Assembly (NCBI GenBank): GCA_027579435.1
Contig: JANBPK010001050.1
Span: 1 to 64,000, forward strand
DNA: 64,000 nucleotides
Source: Candolleomyces eurysporus
Lineage: Eukaryota; Basidiomycota; Agaricomycetes; Agaricales; Psathyrellaceae
Direction: 5' to 3'
This document shows, one piece after another, positions 9,895-20,081 of this stretch. A program made the translations under genes and the position numbers. Positions within the stretch are counted from its first letter, which is position 1. Each line of letters starts with the position of its first letter. A model generated the notes under the pieces. It did no database searches. It worked only from the letters and a program-made list of their open reading frames with translations, and had not been told where the DNA came from.

Positions 9895-12628
9895 CTACTC
9901 TGCCAAACTCACTTTGACCGGTAGCTGAAGCCTCTTGTCTCCTATTTCCGATTGAGCCTCCTCGGTGGTGGGCTGCACCATCCCGCTCCATTGCCAAACT
10001 ATCTTCTTTCCGCTAGGAGCGAACTTTAGCGTCTCCAAGAGAACGCATAAGACGACCTCTATGAAAGGTGGAGGCGTTAACGGAGTAAGCCCCTTGTCGG
10101 GATAGACGTCATGTATAATGACTTACTAATCTCGAGCTGCGAGAATTTGAACCCAATACAAGCTCGACTACCAGCGAGGAACGTCATCCTAAGCCAATAC
10201 GAAAAAGCAAGCGGTGAGAATAGGGTATAGCGCAGCGACTGCGATCCATGGCGAATGCACTCACAGATTGGAATATACCCCAGGTATCTTCGCCTCTGTC
10301 ACGGTCTCCGGAAGCGGAGACAGCCATCTCTCAGGCTTCCACTCGGCGGCATCCAGTCCCCAGATGTCTGGGTCTGTGTTACAGTGGAGGAGAGAGATAA
10401 AGATCCTGCTGTCCTTTGGTACGAATATTTCGTTCAGGGTTTTGCCGTCTGTTGTGGTGATGGGTCGAGAGAGTGGTAAGATAATGTCTTTCCTTGCTCT
10501 GCTCCAGGACGTTGGTCAGCTACAATGGTGGGGGTGTTGGCCTTTGGACGACTTACTCTCGTGCCAGGAATGGTATGGGTACATAACTGTCAAGTTTAAC
10601 ATGAGATCTTAAGGAAGTTGTCCTTGAGTTGTAGACTTACAGCCTCATCGTTTCCCGGCAAACTGCCTCCAAGTACGGAAGTGTCATTAGCCTATCATAG
10701 TCCAAGTCTCCGCTGTCCTCTTTTCGGGCGCCACGTATTTCTTTTCGGAGTTTCTCCTGAACTTCAGGGTGAATACTGAGAAGATGGAGAATGCTTGATA
10801 AAGCGATAGAGGTGGTATCCATAGCTGCAAATGTCATCGTTCTATCATGAACAGTCGAGTTAACCAATGTAACAGGAAAGAGTGAAATGGGAAACGTACG
10901 AAATCTGAGCCAATATCTCGCTCTCCGGTAACCTATCCTCCGCCCCTGCCTCCATATTAGCCCTGACTGCGAAATGTAGAGACGAGTCAGGTCACTAGTA
11001 TGCACTTAGACATAGACTCACGAACCCAGAATACTCATAATATCCTTCCCACCACCAACCCTACTCTTCGTCTCCCCACTCTCCTTCAACGACTTTTTAG
11101 TTGCCTCAAGAATCTCGACAGACGTCTGGTGCATCACATCCACCATATCCCTCGCTCTCCTCAACTCTCCCCAGGGACACCAATCCACAAAGGCCCTTCG
11201 AAGCTTCGGTGTACCAAAGTTATAGACCCAGGGGAGGCAGATCAACCGGACTATCACAAGTAATCCTCTGTTGATGGCTCCGTGGCCTTTCATACTAGTT
11301 GCGAATGGGTGCTCTGGGGCGCCTTCTTCGAGAGAGTCAAATGAGTATCCGAACCCGCTTTGGCCGATTAGCTCTAGGGCCGTGCGGGCCATCCATGAGA
11401 GCATATCGAGCTGAGATTGAGATATATGTCGTTCAGTCCACTGCAGCCCGACCCTGGGGTTAATTGGAATACCACGACTCACTTCTTTCTCTCCCTGAGA
11501 GACCTGGAGCGTTAGGCTGTTTCTGAGCTATTAAAGAAATGCCTATCAGTATCACGCTCCGGTCGAAGTAAAGTACCCGAACCTTGTGAGCGACGTCATA
11601 AAAAAATAGGAGCTAAACCGCATCCATTGTCCGTGAGCGGGACGCATTGCACTTCCGAACATAGGCTTCCTACTCACTCATTTCTCGCATATGTGCAATC
11701 GAGAACACAGGATTCAAGAGCTTCCTCTGCTTGCGATGGTGTTCTCCCAAAGTCGAAATCAGGCCTTTTCCGAATACTATGGTGTTCGTCCTGTATTACA
11801 TTATCGTCACGGTAAGCAGAGCATAAACGCGAGGAGGTAGATAGCCACGGCAATCGGCCATTCCCGAATGGCCGGTTTCCACACTGCTCCGAGCTGTGGA
11901 ACGCCAGTGGAGATTGCTAGTCCTGGAACTCAGTGAGTTTACCATTCAGCCTCTCCATCGTGGTGTGAGGGATAGGCACGGAACTCCGCTTGTCCCTATA
12001 GATGAGAGGGAAAAAAGGTGAGGTGACTCGCCTGATAAAATCTGCTCCCTCCTCGTAGACGTGCTGATCCTGGACGGAGAATCGAAGAGACGAATCAGAC
12101 TTGAGCGGATCAGGAACGCCCATGGTCGCCGAACCTTGACTAGGATGTGGTAGAGGGCCTTGGGATCGTAGACATACAAAATGTTGCTCTGAAAGCAATT
12201 GATTGCTCCAAGTCAGTATCACGTCTGTCCGTTACGAGAATCCGGAGAATCCATACTTTAAAAAATCCCGTAAACCTCCACACTCGTCCATCTGAAATCC
12301 AGGAAGCATCAATATCGAACTAGGTTTTTGGTCAAGAGGTTTGACCAGGGAGTTCTACCAACATTTCCTACAAACAGAATCATGATAATTCCTCGCATTA
12401 TTCCCCATAATCTTCGTAAAGTCACCTATTCTGTGATCAGCAAAGCTACATATCTACGACTGTCGACCAAGAGTACTCACCGAGGAGCCAAGATTCCGGA
12501 ACAGGTCCATCAATGGCTGCGAAGGGGGACTTCCTTGTGAACCATCTCAAAGCACGCCAGGCTATCCAGGTGCCCAATAAGACGAGAAATGAGCGTAGGA
12601 GACTCGAGGTATCACGGTCGAGAAACAT
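9895..12628 (-). CDS. Cytochrome P450 monooxygenase, copy 2
   Basis: Same architecture as copy 3. It has an N-terminal membrane anchor (LLRSFLVLLGTWIAWRAL) and hinge DGPVPESW. Internal exons include YDPKALYHILVK, GKGLISTLG, HRKQRKLLNPVFSIAHMREM, LELIGQSGFGYSFDSLEEG and the I-helix TFAAMDTTS (near 10830). ETMRL is the ExxR motif (near 10640), WKPERWLSPLPE the PERF region, FLAGSRACIG the heme loop (near 10180), and the last exon ends KVSLAE. One intron starts with GC rather than GT (minus-strand position 12031) and is shared with copy 3. At 11600-11606 a T7 run gives a frameshift; the paralogues predict six Ts. The break is either a sequencing homopolymer error or an early pseudogene lesion. 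All catalytic motifs are intact. Confidence 0.85.
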
Positions 12629-12696
12629 AGTGATCGCAGTAGGAGCTCACTGCTCCGTTCGAGCCTGAAGATGGGTGTTGGTTTATGGCATTCATC

Positions 12697-12707
12697 CATA
12701 TATATAC
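12697..12707 (-). promoter_or_regulatory. TATA-like element of P450 copy 2
   Basis: An ATATATATA tract lies about 70 bp upstream of the ATG at 12628. Further upstream the word TGAATTGG(G/A)xGCAGCAGAT (near 12780) recurs in the promoter of copy 3 (near 16494), so the two genes share a conserved promoter block. Confidence 0.45.
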
Positions 12708-12710
12708 ATG

Positions 12711-13559
12711 CTTTCCAACCCAATCGCAACCAGGAGGCATGAACAGCGCGTCCCTGGACACCACGAAACCCGATGTATCTGAATTGGGGGCAGCAGATGA
12801 ATATCATTGAATGAAACGAAAAATCTTGATCCAGTTCACACACATATGATAAGCGTCACATTCTCGGCCTTGAGGGCCACTGGAGCGTCCTTAAGGCCTT
12901 AATCCTTGCACGGAAAAGAACGTGTCCTGGGGATGGGTCGCATGGTAAACCCTATGTAAGCAACGTGATACCCGATCAAAGAAGATAGTTCTTATCGAGT
13001 CATCATCGTTCCTTCTATGCGATCGGCGTTCAACGTTCAGCTCCACTGCACGCACTTCCAAAAAACTGCGGGGCTCTATCGCACGCACCTCCAGGAGATT
13101 ATAGATCTGGCCAAAGCTTGGCGTTTAATTGAAGCCCAGACAACATGTCTGCAGCGTCTTCCGAAGCTCAAGAAGCTGGAGGTATCGTCTTTGGGCGACC
13201 TTCTGGGAAGTGGGGCTTTGATCACCTTAGTACGTACCTTCAAGGTTGCTACATCGAATGCAACGACTTATTGGCCAAGGAAAACGATGTTCTAGGCATG
13301 ATACTCAGCTTCCCCAATAAGTTTCGAACAGTCCACCTCAACGCTATCTTTCTGAATCCGACACTGCATCCTCATGATGCCCGGTCGAGCGGACTCGTAT
13401 TTCAGAGTAATCATACGCCAGAGGGCTGGAGAGTAAAAGGTATGAGGGCGTAGGTCAATTGATCGTAATACTACGCCAACTTGGCTCTTTGCCGAGCCCA
13501 GGAAGACATATGGACTGGTTCCTATCCTCACAGCCTTTGGATTAGGTCTAGGTCAGAGA
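12711..13559. other. Spacer between P450 copies 2 and 3
   Basis: No gene is supported. The left part is the promoter of copy 2, with homology to the promoter of copy 3; for example TCGCATGGTAAACCC near 12938 matches TCGCATGATAAACCC near 16644. A plus-strand frame at about 13145-13453 (GIVFGRPSGKWGFDHLS) is open but has no start context, partner exon or recognised domain. Confidence 0.35.
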
Positions 13560-13748
13560 GCCAATGGTATTTCGAGACTGAATGCCGACACTCCAACGTG
13601 AACAAGTCAAAGCCAAAACTATATTTTATACCATCTCCCCTCGAAGCCGATGTGTAGTCACTATACCTGCGCTCATATTTGTTTTCAGTCAGGTAATAAA
13701 CCTTGAAACGCTGTATATTACCGTGCACATATCGACTCTCAAATTTAA
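13560..13748. repeat. Duplicated 3' flank of P450 copy 3
   Basis: Homologous to about 9720-9894 downstream of copy 2, including the blocks TATACCATCTC, GTGTAGTC, ATAAACCTTG and CATATCGAC. It marks the left edge of the tandem duplication unit. Confidence 0.6.
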
Positions 13749-16303
13749 TTACGCCGCCAAACTCACTTTTAGCGGTAGCTGAAGCCCTTTATCACCTTTT
13801 TCCGATTGCGCCTCTTCGGTGGTAGGCTGCACGATCCCACTCCATTGCCAAATTATCTTCTTTCCGCTAGGAGCGAACTCGAAGGTTTCCAAGAGAAGGC
13901 ATAAGACGACCTCTATCAAAAATGGGAAGCACTATATGAGCGAACCTCTCCTAGAAATAGATCTCGCAGGAAGTGACTTACTCATTTCTAACTGCGAGAA
14001 CTTGAATCCAATGCACGCTCTACTACCAGCGAGGAACGTCATCCTAGGACAAGGAAACGTGAGTCACGCCGCAACAGATTTCCACAAGGCCACTAACAGG
14101 TTAGAATACACCCCAGGTATCTTCGCCTCCATCACGGTATCTGGAAGCGGAGACAACCATCTCTCAGGCTTCCACTCGGCGGCATCTGGTCCCCATAAAT
14201 CCGGATCTGTGTTACAGTGAAGTAGCGAGATGAATAGTTGGGTGTCTTTTGGTACGAATACTTCGTCCAGCATCTTGCCATCTGTCGTGGTTATGGGACG
14301 AGAGAGCGGTAAGATAATATCTTTCCTCGTTCTACCACAGGATGTTGATTAGTCACCGAGCACCCAAAGAGGTGAAGTGGTGGATTTTAAGACTCACTCT
14401 CTGTTCATGAATGGTACAGTTGCATAGCTGTTAAATCTAATATGAGATCCTCGAGAAAATCGTTCTTGAAAAGTAGACTTACAGTCTCAGTGTCTCCCGG
14501 CAAACCGCCTCCAAGTATGGCAGCGTCGTCAGTCTATCATAGTCTAGGTCTCCACCATGCTCCTTGCGGGCGGCGCGAATCTCTTTGCGGAGTTTCTCCT
14601 GAGCCTCTGGGTGAACACTGAGAGCGTGGAGGATACTCGACAGAGCATTGGAGGTGGTATCCATCGCTGCGAATGTCATCGTTCTAGAGTGAAAATCATG
14701 TTAGTTTGACACAAGATAGGGAATAAAATAGAAAACCTACGATATCTGAGCCAATATCTCGCTCTCTGGCAACCTATCCTCCTCCGACGCTTCCATGTTC
14801 GCCTTGACTGCGGACGTCAAGAATAGTCAGCTCATCAGGATGAGTCCAAACGTAGACCCACTCACCAAGAATACTCATGATATCCTTCCCACCACCAATC
14901 CTACTCTTCGTCTCCCCACCCTCCTTCAACGACTTCTTCGTCGCCTCAAGAATCTCAACAGATGTCTGGTGCATCACATCTATTATATCCCTCGCTCTCT
15001 GCAACTCCCCCCNAGGGACACCAATCCACAAAAGCCCTTCGAAGCCTCGGCGTTCCAAGGTTATAAACCCAAGGAAGGCAAATCATACGGACGACGACTA
15101 ACAGCCCGCCGTTGATGGCTCCAGTGTAGTTCTTCATGCTAGTTGCTAATGGGTGCTCCGAGGCGCCTTCTTCCAGAGAGTCGAAGGAGTATCCGAAACC
15201 GCTTTGGCCAATGAGTTCCAAGGCTGTGCGGGACATCCATGAGAGCATCTCGATCTGCAGTTTCACGCTTTATCATCGTACCTGCCATCGTGTTGGACTG
15301 TTCCCTACTTACCTCCTTCTCTCCTTGAGAAACTTGGAGCATTAGGCTGTTTCTGAGCTACCAAAAGGAAAAGATATTAGTGCACGCGGTGAAGTTGTAG
15401 AGCGGAATACATTCGAACCTTGTGGACGACGTCGTAAAAGATGGGCGCTAAAATCAAACATTACCGGTGAGCGGGTCGTATGCATCAACTCTTTCGAGGA
15501 TAGACATCTGTTGACGAGTACTTACTCATTTCCCGCATATGCGCAATCGAGAAAACCGGGTTGAGGAGCTTTCTCTGTTTGCGATGGTGGTCCCCCAATG
15601 TCGAAAGCAAACCTTTTCCGAAAACTATGTTGTTCGTCCTGTATGGTACCATTAACATCATCAACGCTGGGCATAACAAGAAGCATGACTCGCATGATGA
15701 AATCTCCTGTTTCTTCGTAGACATATTGATCCTGACGAGGAAATCAAAGAGACGAATCAGAGTCTAAATAGATGGAACAGGCCCGCTGATGTTCCTCTGA
15801 CCTTGACCAGGATGTGGTAAAGCGCCTTGGGGTCGTAGACATACAAAATGGGGGTCTAGAAGGAGAGTCCGTCAGACTGACATCCTGGTCGTTAATCGTG
15901 CAAACTCATACATTGAAGAATCCCGTAAACCTCAATACCCTTCCATCTGAAATTCAAGAGCGTTGACTGAGCTTCCGGCTGAGGAGACATTGACTGAGGG
16001 TTTGATAAACTCACACTTCTGGGCAATCGCGTCATGATACTTTCTCGCATTGATCCCAAAAACCTTCCTGAAGTCACCTGTTCCTCCATCAGTATGTCCC
16101 GGGCAAGGTATGGCTTGGAAGTGGAACTCCAAGCAGGCTCGTGGAGATCAAGGGCGCTCACCGAATAACCAAGATTCCGCCACGGGGCCATCAATAATCG
16201 CAAATGGCGACTTCCTCGTAGACCACCTCAAAAGACGCAAGGCGAACCAGGTACCCAAGAAGATAGGGAATGTGCGCAACAGACCAAGGGTGTCGAAGGA
16301 CAT
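13749..16303 (-). CDS. Cytochrome P450 monooxygenase, copy 3
   Basis: Membrane anchor LLRTFPIFLGTWFALRLL, hinge DGPVAESW, then GDFRKVFGINARKYHD, YDPKALYHILVK, GKGLLSTLG, HRKQRKLLNPVFSIAHMREM and LELIGQSGFGYSFDSLEEG. The I-helix is TFAAMDTTSNAL (near 14670), ETLRL the ExxR motif (near 14485), WKPERWLSPLPD the PERF region (near 14170), FLAGSRACIG the heme loop (near 14025), and the last exon ends KVSLAA with TAA at 13749. The N at 15013 sits next to a G6 run, and dropping it keeps the frame through the CPWGELQRARD region. A GC-AG intron starts at minus-strand 15693, as in copy 2. Copy 3 appears fully intact otherwise. Substrate unknown. Confidence 0.88.
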
Positions 16304-16360
16304 GGTGGTTGCAGTGGTGGGAACTGTACTGACTTCTGACACTTCGAAGTTCACGACATG

Positions 16361-16368
16361 CATATATA
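16361..16368 (-). promoter_or_regulatory. TATA-like element of P450 copy 3
   Basis: The tract CATATATA lies about 60 bp upstream of the ATG at 16303. The surrounding 200 bp share blocks with the copy 2 promoter. Confidence 0.4.
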
Positions 16369-16851
16369 GTCGATCAGTTGACTACGGGCACCTTCGAGCA
16401 TGTGTGAAACGCTTCGCAGCTTACTCACAGCCAATGGACACCCCCGAAAAATGCGCAGCATCGCCAGCGGTGGATTACGAAGGGTCTGACGTCTGAATTG
16501 GACGCAGCAGATTGGTATCATGAGAATAGGACGGCGAAAAGGGTTAAATAAGCTCACGTACATATGTCACTGCGGCCAATCAATGTCACCATTCCTGGCA
16601 TCCTGGATCTTTGCGTAGAAAAAGGGGTTATGATAAAGTCGGATCGCATGATAAACCCAAGTCATCATGTCACCCAATCAAATAGCCCAAGCGCCCATTA
16701 CCGTTCGATCGTCCTGCTCATCTCTTGCTGGAAGGATATTGCAGCTATGGTAGAATGAGGAAATCATCAAGAAAATCCATCTCATTTTCTTTCAAAGAGA
16801 ACAGGAGAGGAAAAAACTGAAAGGAACGAGTCGACGAAAGTCCAGGAGCAA

Positions 16852-17881
16852 CTACTTCGAATCGAGCTCGGGCCAATTTACCCAATTGACACTTTCGATC
16901 GTTTTGCATGCCTGAATGAAGGAAAACAGACATCAGCGTTAACTTTGTACACTTAGACGGTCGGTGAAGGGTACAAAGATTCGCTTGCCTTCTTATGCCT
17001 CGGCCAGTCAGCCTTCTGACACCCAGGACTAACGGATGAGCATGCGCAACAATTTCAAGCGTTAGAACGTTATCCTCAAATTCCAAGAGGCCTACAAGTG
17101 CTCACCAGCAATACCTGGTAAGGTGACACCCACCACACCTGGGCATCCTGTACCCCTTCTCCGCCGTCTTGTCGTCGTGGCAATTAGCACAACTACTCGC
17201 GAGAGGGTACACCTCGCTGTGTGGTAACATGTCCAATCCAGACGAGGGCATAGGCATTCCGGCTAGAGCCGCCATTTGCCTCTCCTGTTCTACAATTACA
17301 AGATGGCACGGGGTTAGGCCCGCTGCGCAGAGGTTGTGGATCTGTGGTTTTGAGATGAAGTTGTTAGAATGAAAGGCAAAGTCATAGTGGTGTAATATAC
17401 GGTAGACAGGACTTACGTAGAAAACGACTCTCGGTTGAGGCAGGTGCGTCCAAAAAGCACTACTGCACTTGCTCACCCGCGCAGGCTTGCCTAAAAGAAC
17501 GAAAAGGGACAGGGCATGTCGTTCATTCCATATTCATAGTGGGTGAATGTAGAAAGAAACGCTGTCTGGTGGTTCAGCGCGTCGACGTACCACATATCTC
17601 ACAACCCCATTGATTCGTATGCTTGAGATCTGGAGCAATTGTCAGAGAAAGTTGCTGAGCCCATTCGGATATTTTCGCTGGATTCCCGCGGATTGAGACA
17701 GGGATTGTGGGTCGCAGCTCAATTTCTGTGCGTCTTTCGTTACTGGTTTATACGTCGTGTATCGTGTCGCGTCGAGACCCATTTTATGTATGAGAGTCAA
17801 CGCGAGTATGACACACAATGAAAGGAAAACTTACGGTCCATACGTGAAGGCAGTCAGAATCAGCTTCAAGTCTTCGCTCAT
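16852..17881 (-). CDS. MYND-type zinc-finger protein
   Basis: Small zinc-binding protein of a common fungal type. The N-terminus reads MSEDLKLILTAFTYG. A second segment has a CxxC pair (WGCEICGKPAR), then VVFYIHNLCAAG and REMAALAG-like helix sequence. The C-terminal MYND domain shows all eight ligands: SCANC, RCGGC, RYCCPGC and RHKKAC, followed by KTIESVNWVNWPEL and TAG at 16852. The MYND domain is split over three exons; the last intron starts with GC (minus-strand 16988) and ends CAG. Both other MYND junctions keep one frame. The junction between the first exon (17881-17827) and the CEICG exon (near 17640-17600) is out of phase in my reading, so a tiny exon may be missing. MYND domains usually bind proline-rich partners; the partner here is unknown. 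Confidence 0.75.
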
Positions 17882-18119
17882 TGTAGAAGAAAAAGTGTTG
17901 AGGATAGTGGCGGTTTGAAAGCAAGGCGAATTCTGGAAGAAAGGGTCAAAGAGTTAGGCACGGTCACAAGCACGTGTGCTCGGACCTTGGACCGCGACGC
18001 GGTGACCAGCAACCGTGGATTTCAGAATGTATAGAAGACTTGGTAGTACATTTCGTGTGTATATCTGGAAGAATACAGCAGCAATAGCCAAAAGAAATAC
18101 GTCCCAGTCGACAATAGAA

Positions 18120-19256
18120 TTAATGAGCTCCATAGTCTCCACTGAGCTTTTCAGCAAGCGCGTCCCATGTATCTCTCGCCTCGTCCGTCTCCATCGCATT
18201 GGAATTCGATTCAGACAACGGCAATATCGGTAGCAGCATCATCCTTCCCCGTACATCCAGCCCAAATGCGTGTCTATCTCTTTGTTCTTGTTGCAATTCC
18301 GGGAGAGGCGCGGTATATTTGTAGTTGAGGGTATGTGAGGCAAGCTGCGACGATAATTAAGGGTGAATCTGCTGAATAACGAAGATTTGACAGAAGAAGG
18401 CAGCGTACCTCGCTGATGGCTGCGTCCTCTGGGTGGAAGGGATATATCCCGTCGTCTGGTCTCACGTCTTGTGCTGCAGTCTGCTCATTTGCCTCTGACT
18501 TTCGTTTCTTATTTTTACCCTTCTTCTTCCGCGCCTCAGACTCCGAGATCGAGTTTGCGAGTTGAGACTCCTCCTCTAGAGAAAGGTGGTACGTCCGCGA
18601 AATGAAAAGAAGATGGCTGAACTTGTAGGGAAGGTTCTGGGAGACAGCATTGCGCACTTCGTCCTTCAACATGTTGTACAGTGGAGGGATAGTCTGGACA
18701 GGCATGTTGATAAGCCGCTCACAGATGATCAGGCCGACGTGATTTTCGGACTGAGAGAATAGGGTTTGGAAGGTTGAGTGGAGTGTCGACGAAGATGGAG
18801 TTTCCGACGCCTTCGACAAGCAATACTGCGCGATAGCTTTTATTGATGGATGTTCCTGAAAATTGATCAACGAATTAGAAATGCTTTGCAACAGACATAT
18901 CCAAGCCATCTCATACGTGATGGATATGCATATTCAGCACCGTCAAGAGAGCGTACGGGTCGCTCTCCTCTCCATCCGTTTTGATGGTCGAACCGATGTT
19001 CGTCTGCGAGAGAATCAGTTCCGTAAGTTCATGCAGACTAAACCCCTCCGCATCTCTCCCGAAAAGCTGTCTCAAAAGCCGTTTGATAGCTTGGTAGTCG
19101 ACGTCAGGGTTGGGCGAGAGAAAGTCGAAGTCGACGTTGATCAAGGACTATGGCATCGCAGTCAGCACTGCGATAAGGCAGAAAATCAGTGTACGCACTC
19201 ACTACGTCAGAGCCAGACCCTCCCTCATCGTCTGATAACTGTGCTCGCTTCGACAT
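18120..19256 (-). CDS. BCP1: BCP1/BCCIP family nuclear chaperone
   Basis: Homologue of yeast Bcp1 and animal BCCIP, nuclear proteins linked to export of Mss4 and to escorting the ribosomal protein Rpl23. The order of motifs fits the family: acidic N-terminus after MSKRAQLSDDE, then VDFDFLSPNPDVDYQAIKRL, LILSQTNIGSTIK, a D-rich loop, LTVLNMH, then CERLINMPVQTIPPLYNMLKDE, YKFSHLLFISRTY, a Lys-rich nuclear-localisation-like tract (ARKKKGKNKKRK), FHPEDAAISE and a last exon with YKYTAPLPELQ and GRMMLLPI. Introns occur near 19200-19140, 18935-18850 and 18405-18355 with standard borders. The TAA is at 18120. Length about 300 aa matches the family. Confidence 0.83.
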
Positions 19257-20081
19257 CGCGGTTGCTTTAATACCTGTGAATTCGACTCGAAAATTCTGGC
19301 TAACGCCCACAGTATTTGCACATGTTTGGAGATCGCTTAGTCGGACGACGGCGCTTGTCCTCCGAGTCCCCGCCTGGTTCTCATCCTCGTCCTGAGTTCA
19401 AGGAAAGAATTGGATATCGAGGAAACAGATGAATCCACACCAAAATTTTACGAAAAAAAANCTGTACCCAAACTTCCTAGGGTGAATCGCGTCTGCGGCG
19501 TATCAACGCACAAGTCACCTATAGCTACACAATACTGTCCGTGAGCCAAGCATCGAGGAATGATACCCCCATTTCGCTATAACATTGGTGTCACACAAAA
19601 CCCCCGCTTCATGCTGGGGTGTCAACTTGAACGCCACTTGACATCGTCATACACTGAAGCAGAAGGATAAAGCACTGCCTAAGACCTTTGGGTGAGATCC
19701 GTATGACGATCCTACCCCTTCTCCGTTGCGCAAACCCGTCATGAGCGGGGCCTCCTTTCATACGTGTATCGGTCCCCAATGGAATATCAGCGGGCGCGAA
19801 GAAAAAATTAATTCAATTCAGGAGCAGTTGACATGACCTCGTGCGGTTACCGGCACAGGTAATCTTCCGCAGTAGCATCGGTCTGAAGCCCGGAAAATAG
19901 AATTCATGCAATACATCATAATTCAAAGAGAAAAAACTTCAAGTCGAGGGGCCTTGATGTGCAAGCGAGAAAGGTAAAGGGAATCTACAGTATTACAATA
20001 TCAAGCAACTAAAACAAAGAAGAAAAAAAGGTGCCTATCCTCCTACCGAGTAAGTACGTTCCGCACACTACGCTGAGACGT
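19257..20081. other. Intergenic, no gene supported
   Basis: Lies between the BCP1 start and the VPS35 stop. AT-rich patches and purine-rich runs are present but there is no coherent frame. The N at 19461 follows an A run. It should contain the BCP1 promoter and the VPS35 3' untranslated region. Confidence 0.4.

Noticed and set aside
13145..13453. A 102-codon plus-strand frame between P450 copies 2 and 3
   Set aside because: It has no supporting exon, domain or codon pattern and overlaps the duplicated promoter region.
17954..18199. Small hydrophobic minus-strand frame (FLLAIAAVFFQIYTRN) as a possible membrane protein
   Set aside because: It overlaps the last exon of BCP1 in another frame; the BCP1 frame to the TAA at 18120 fits the family better.
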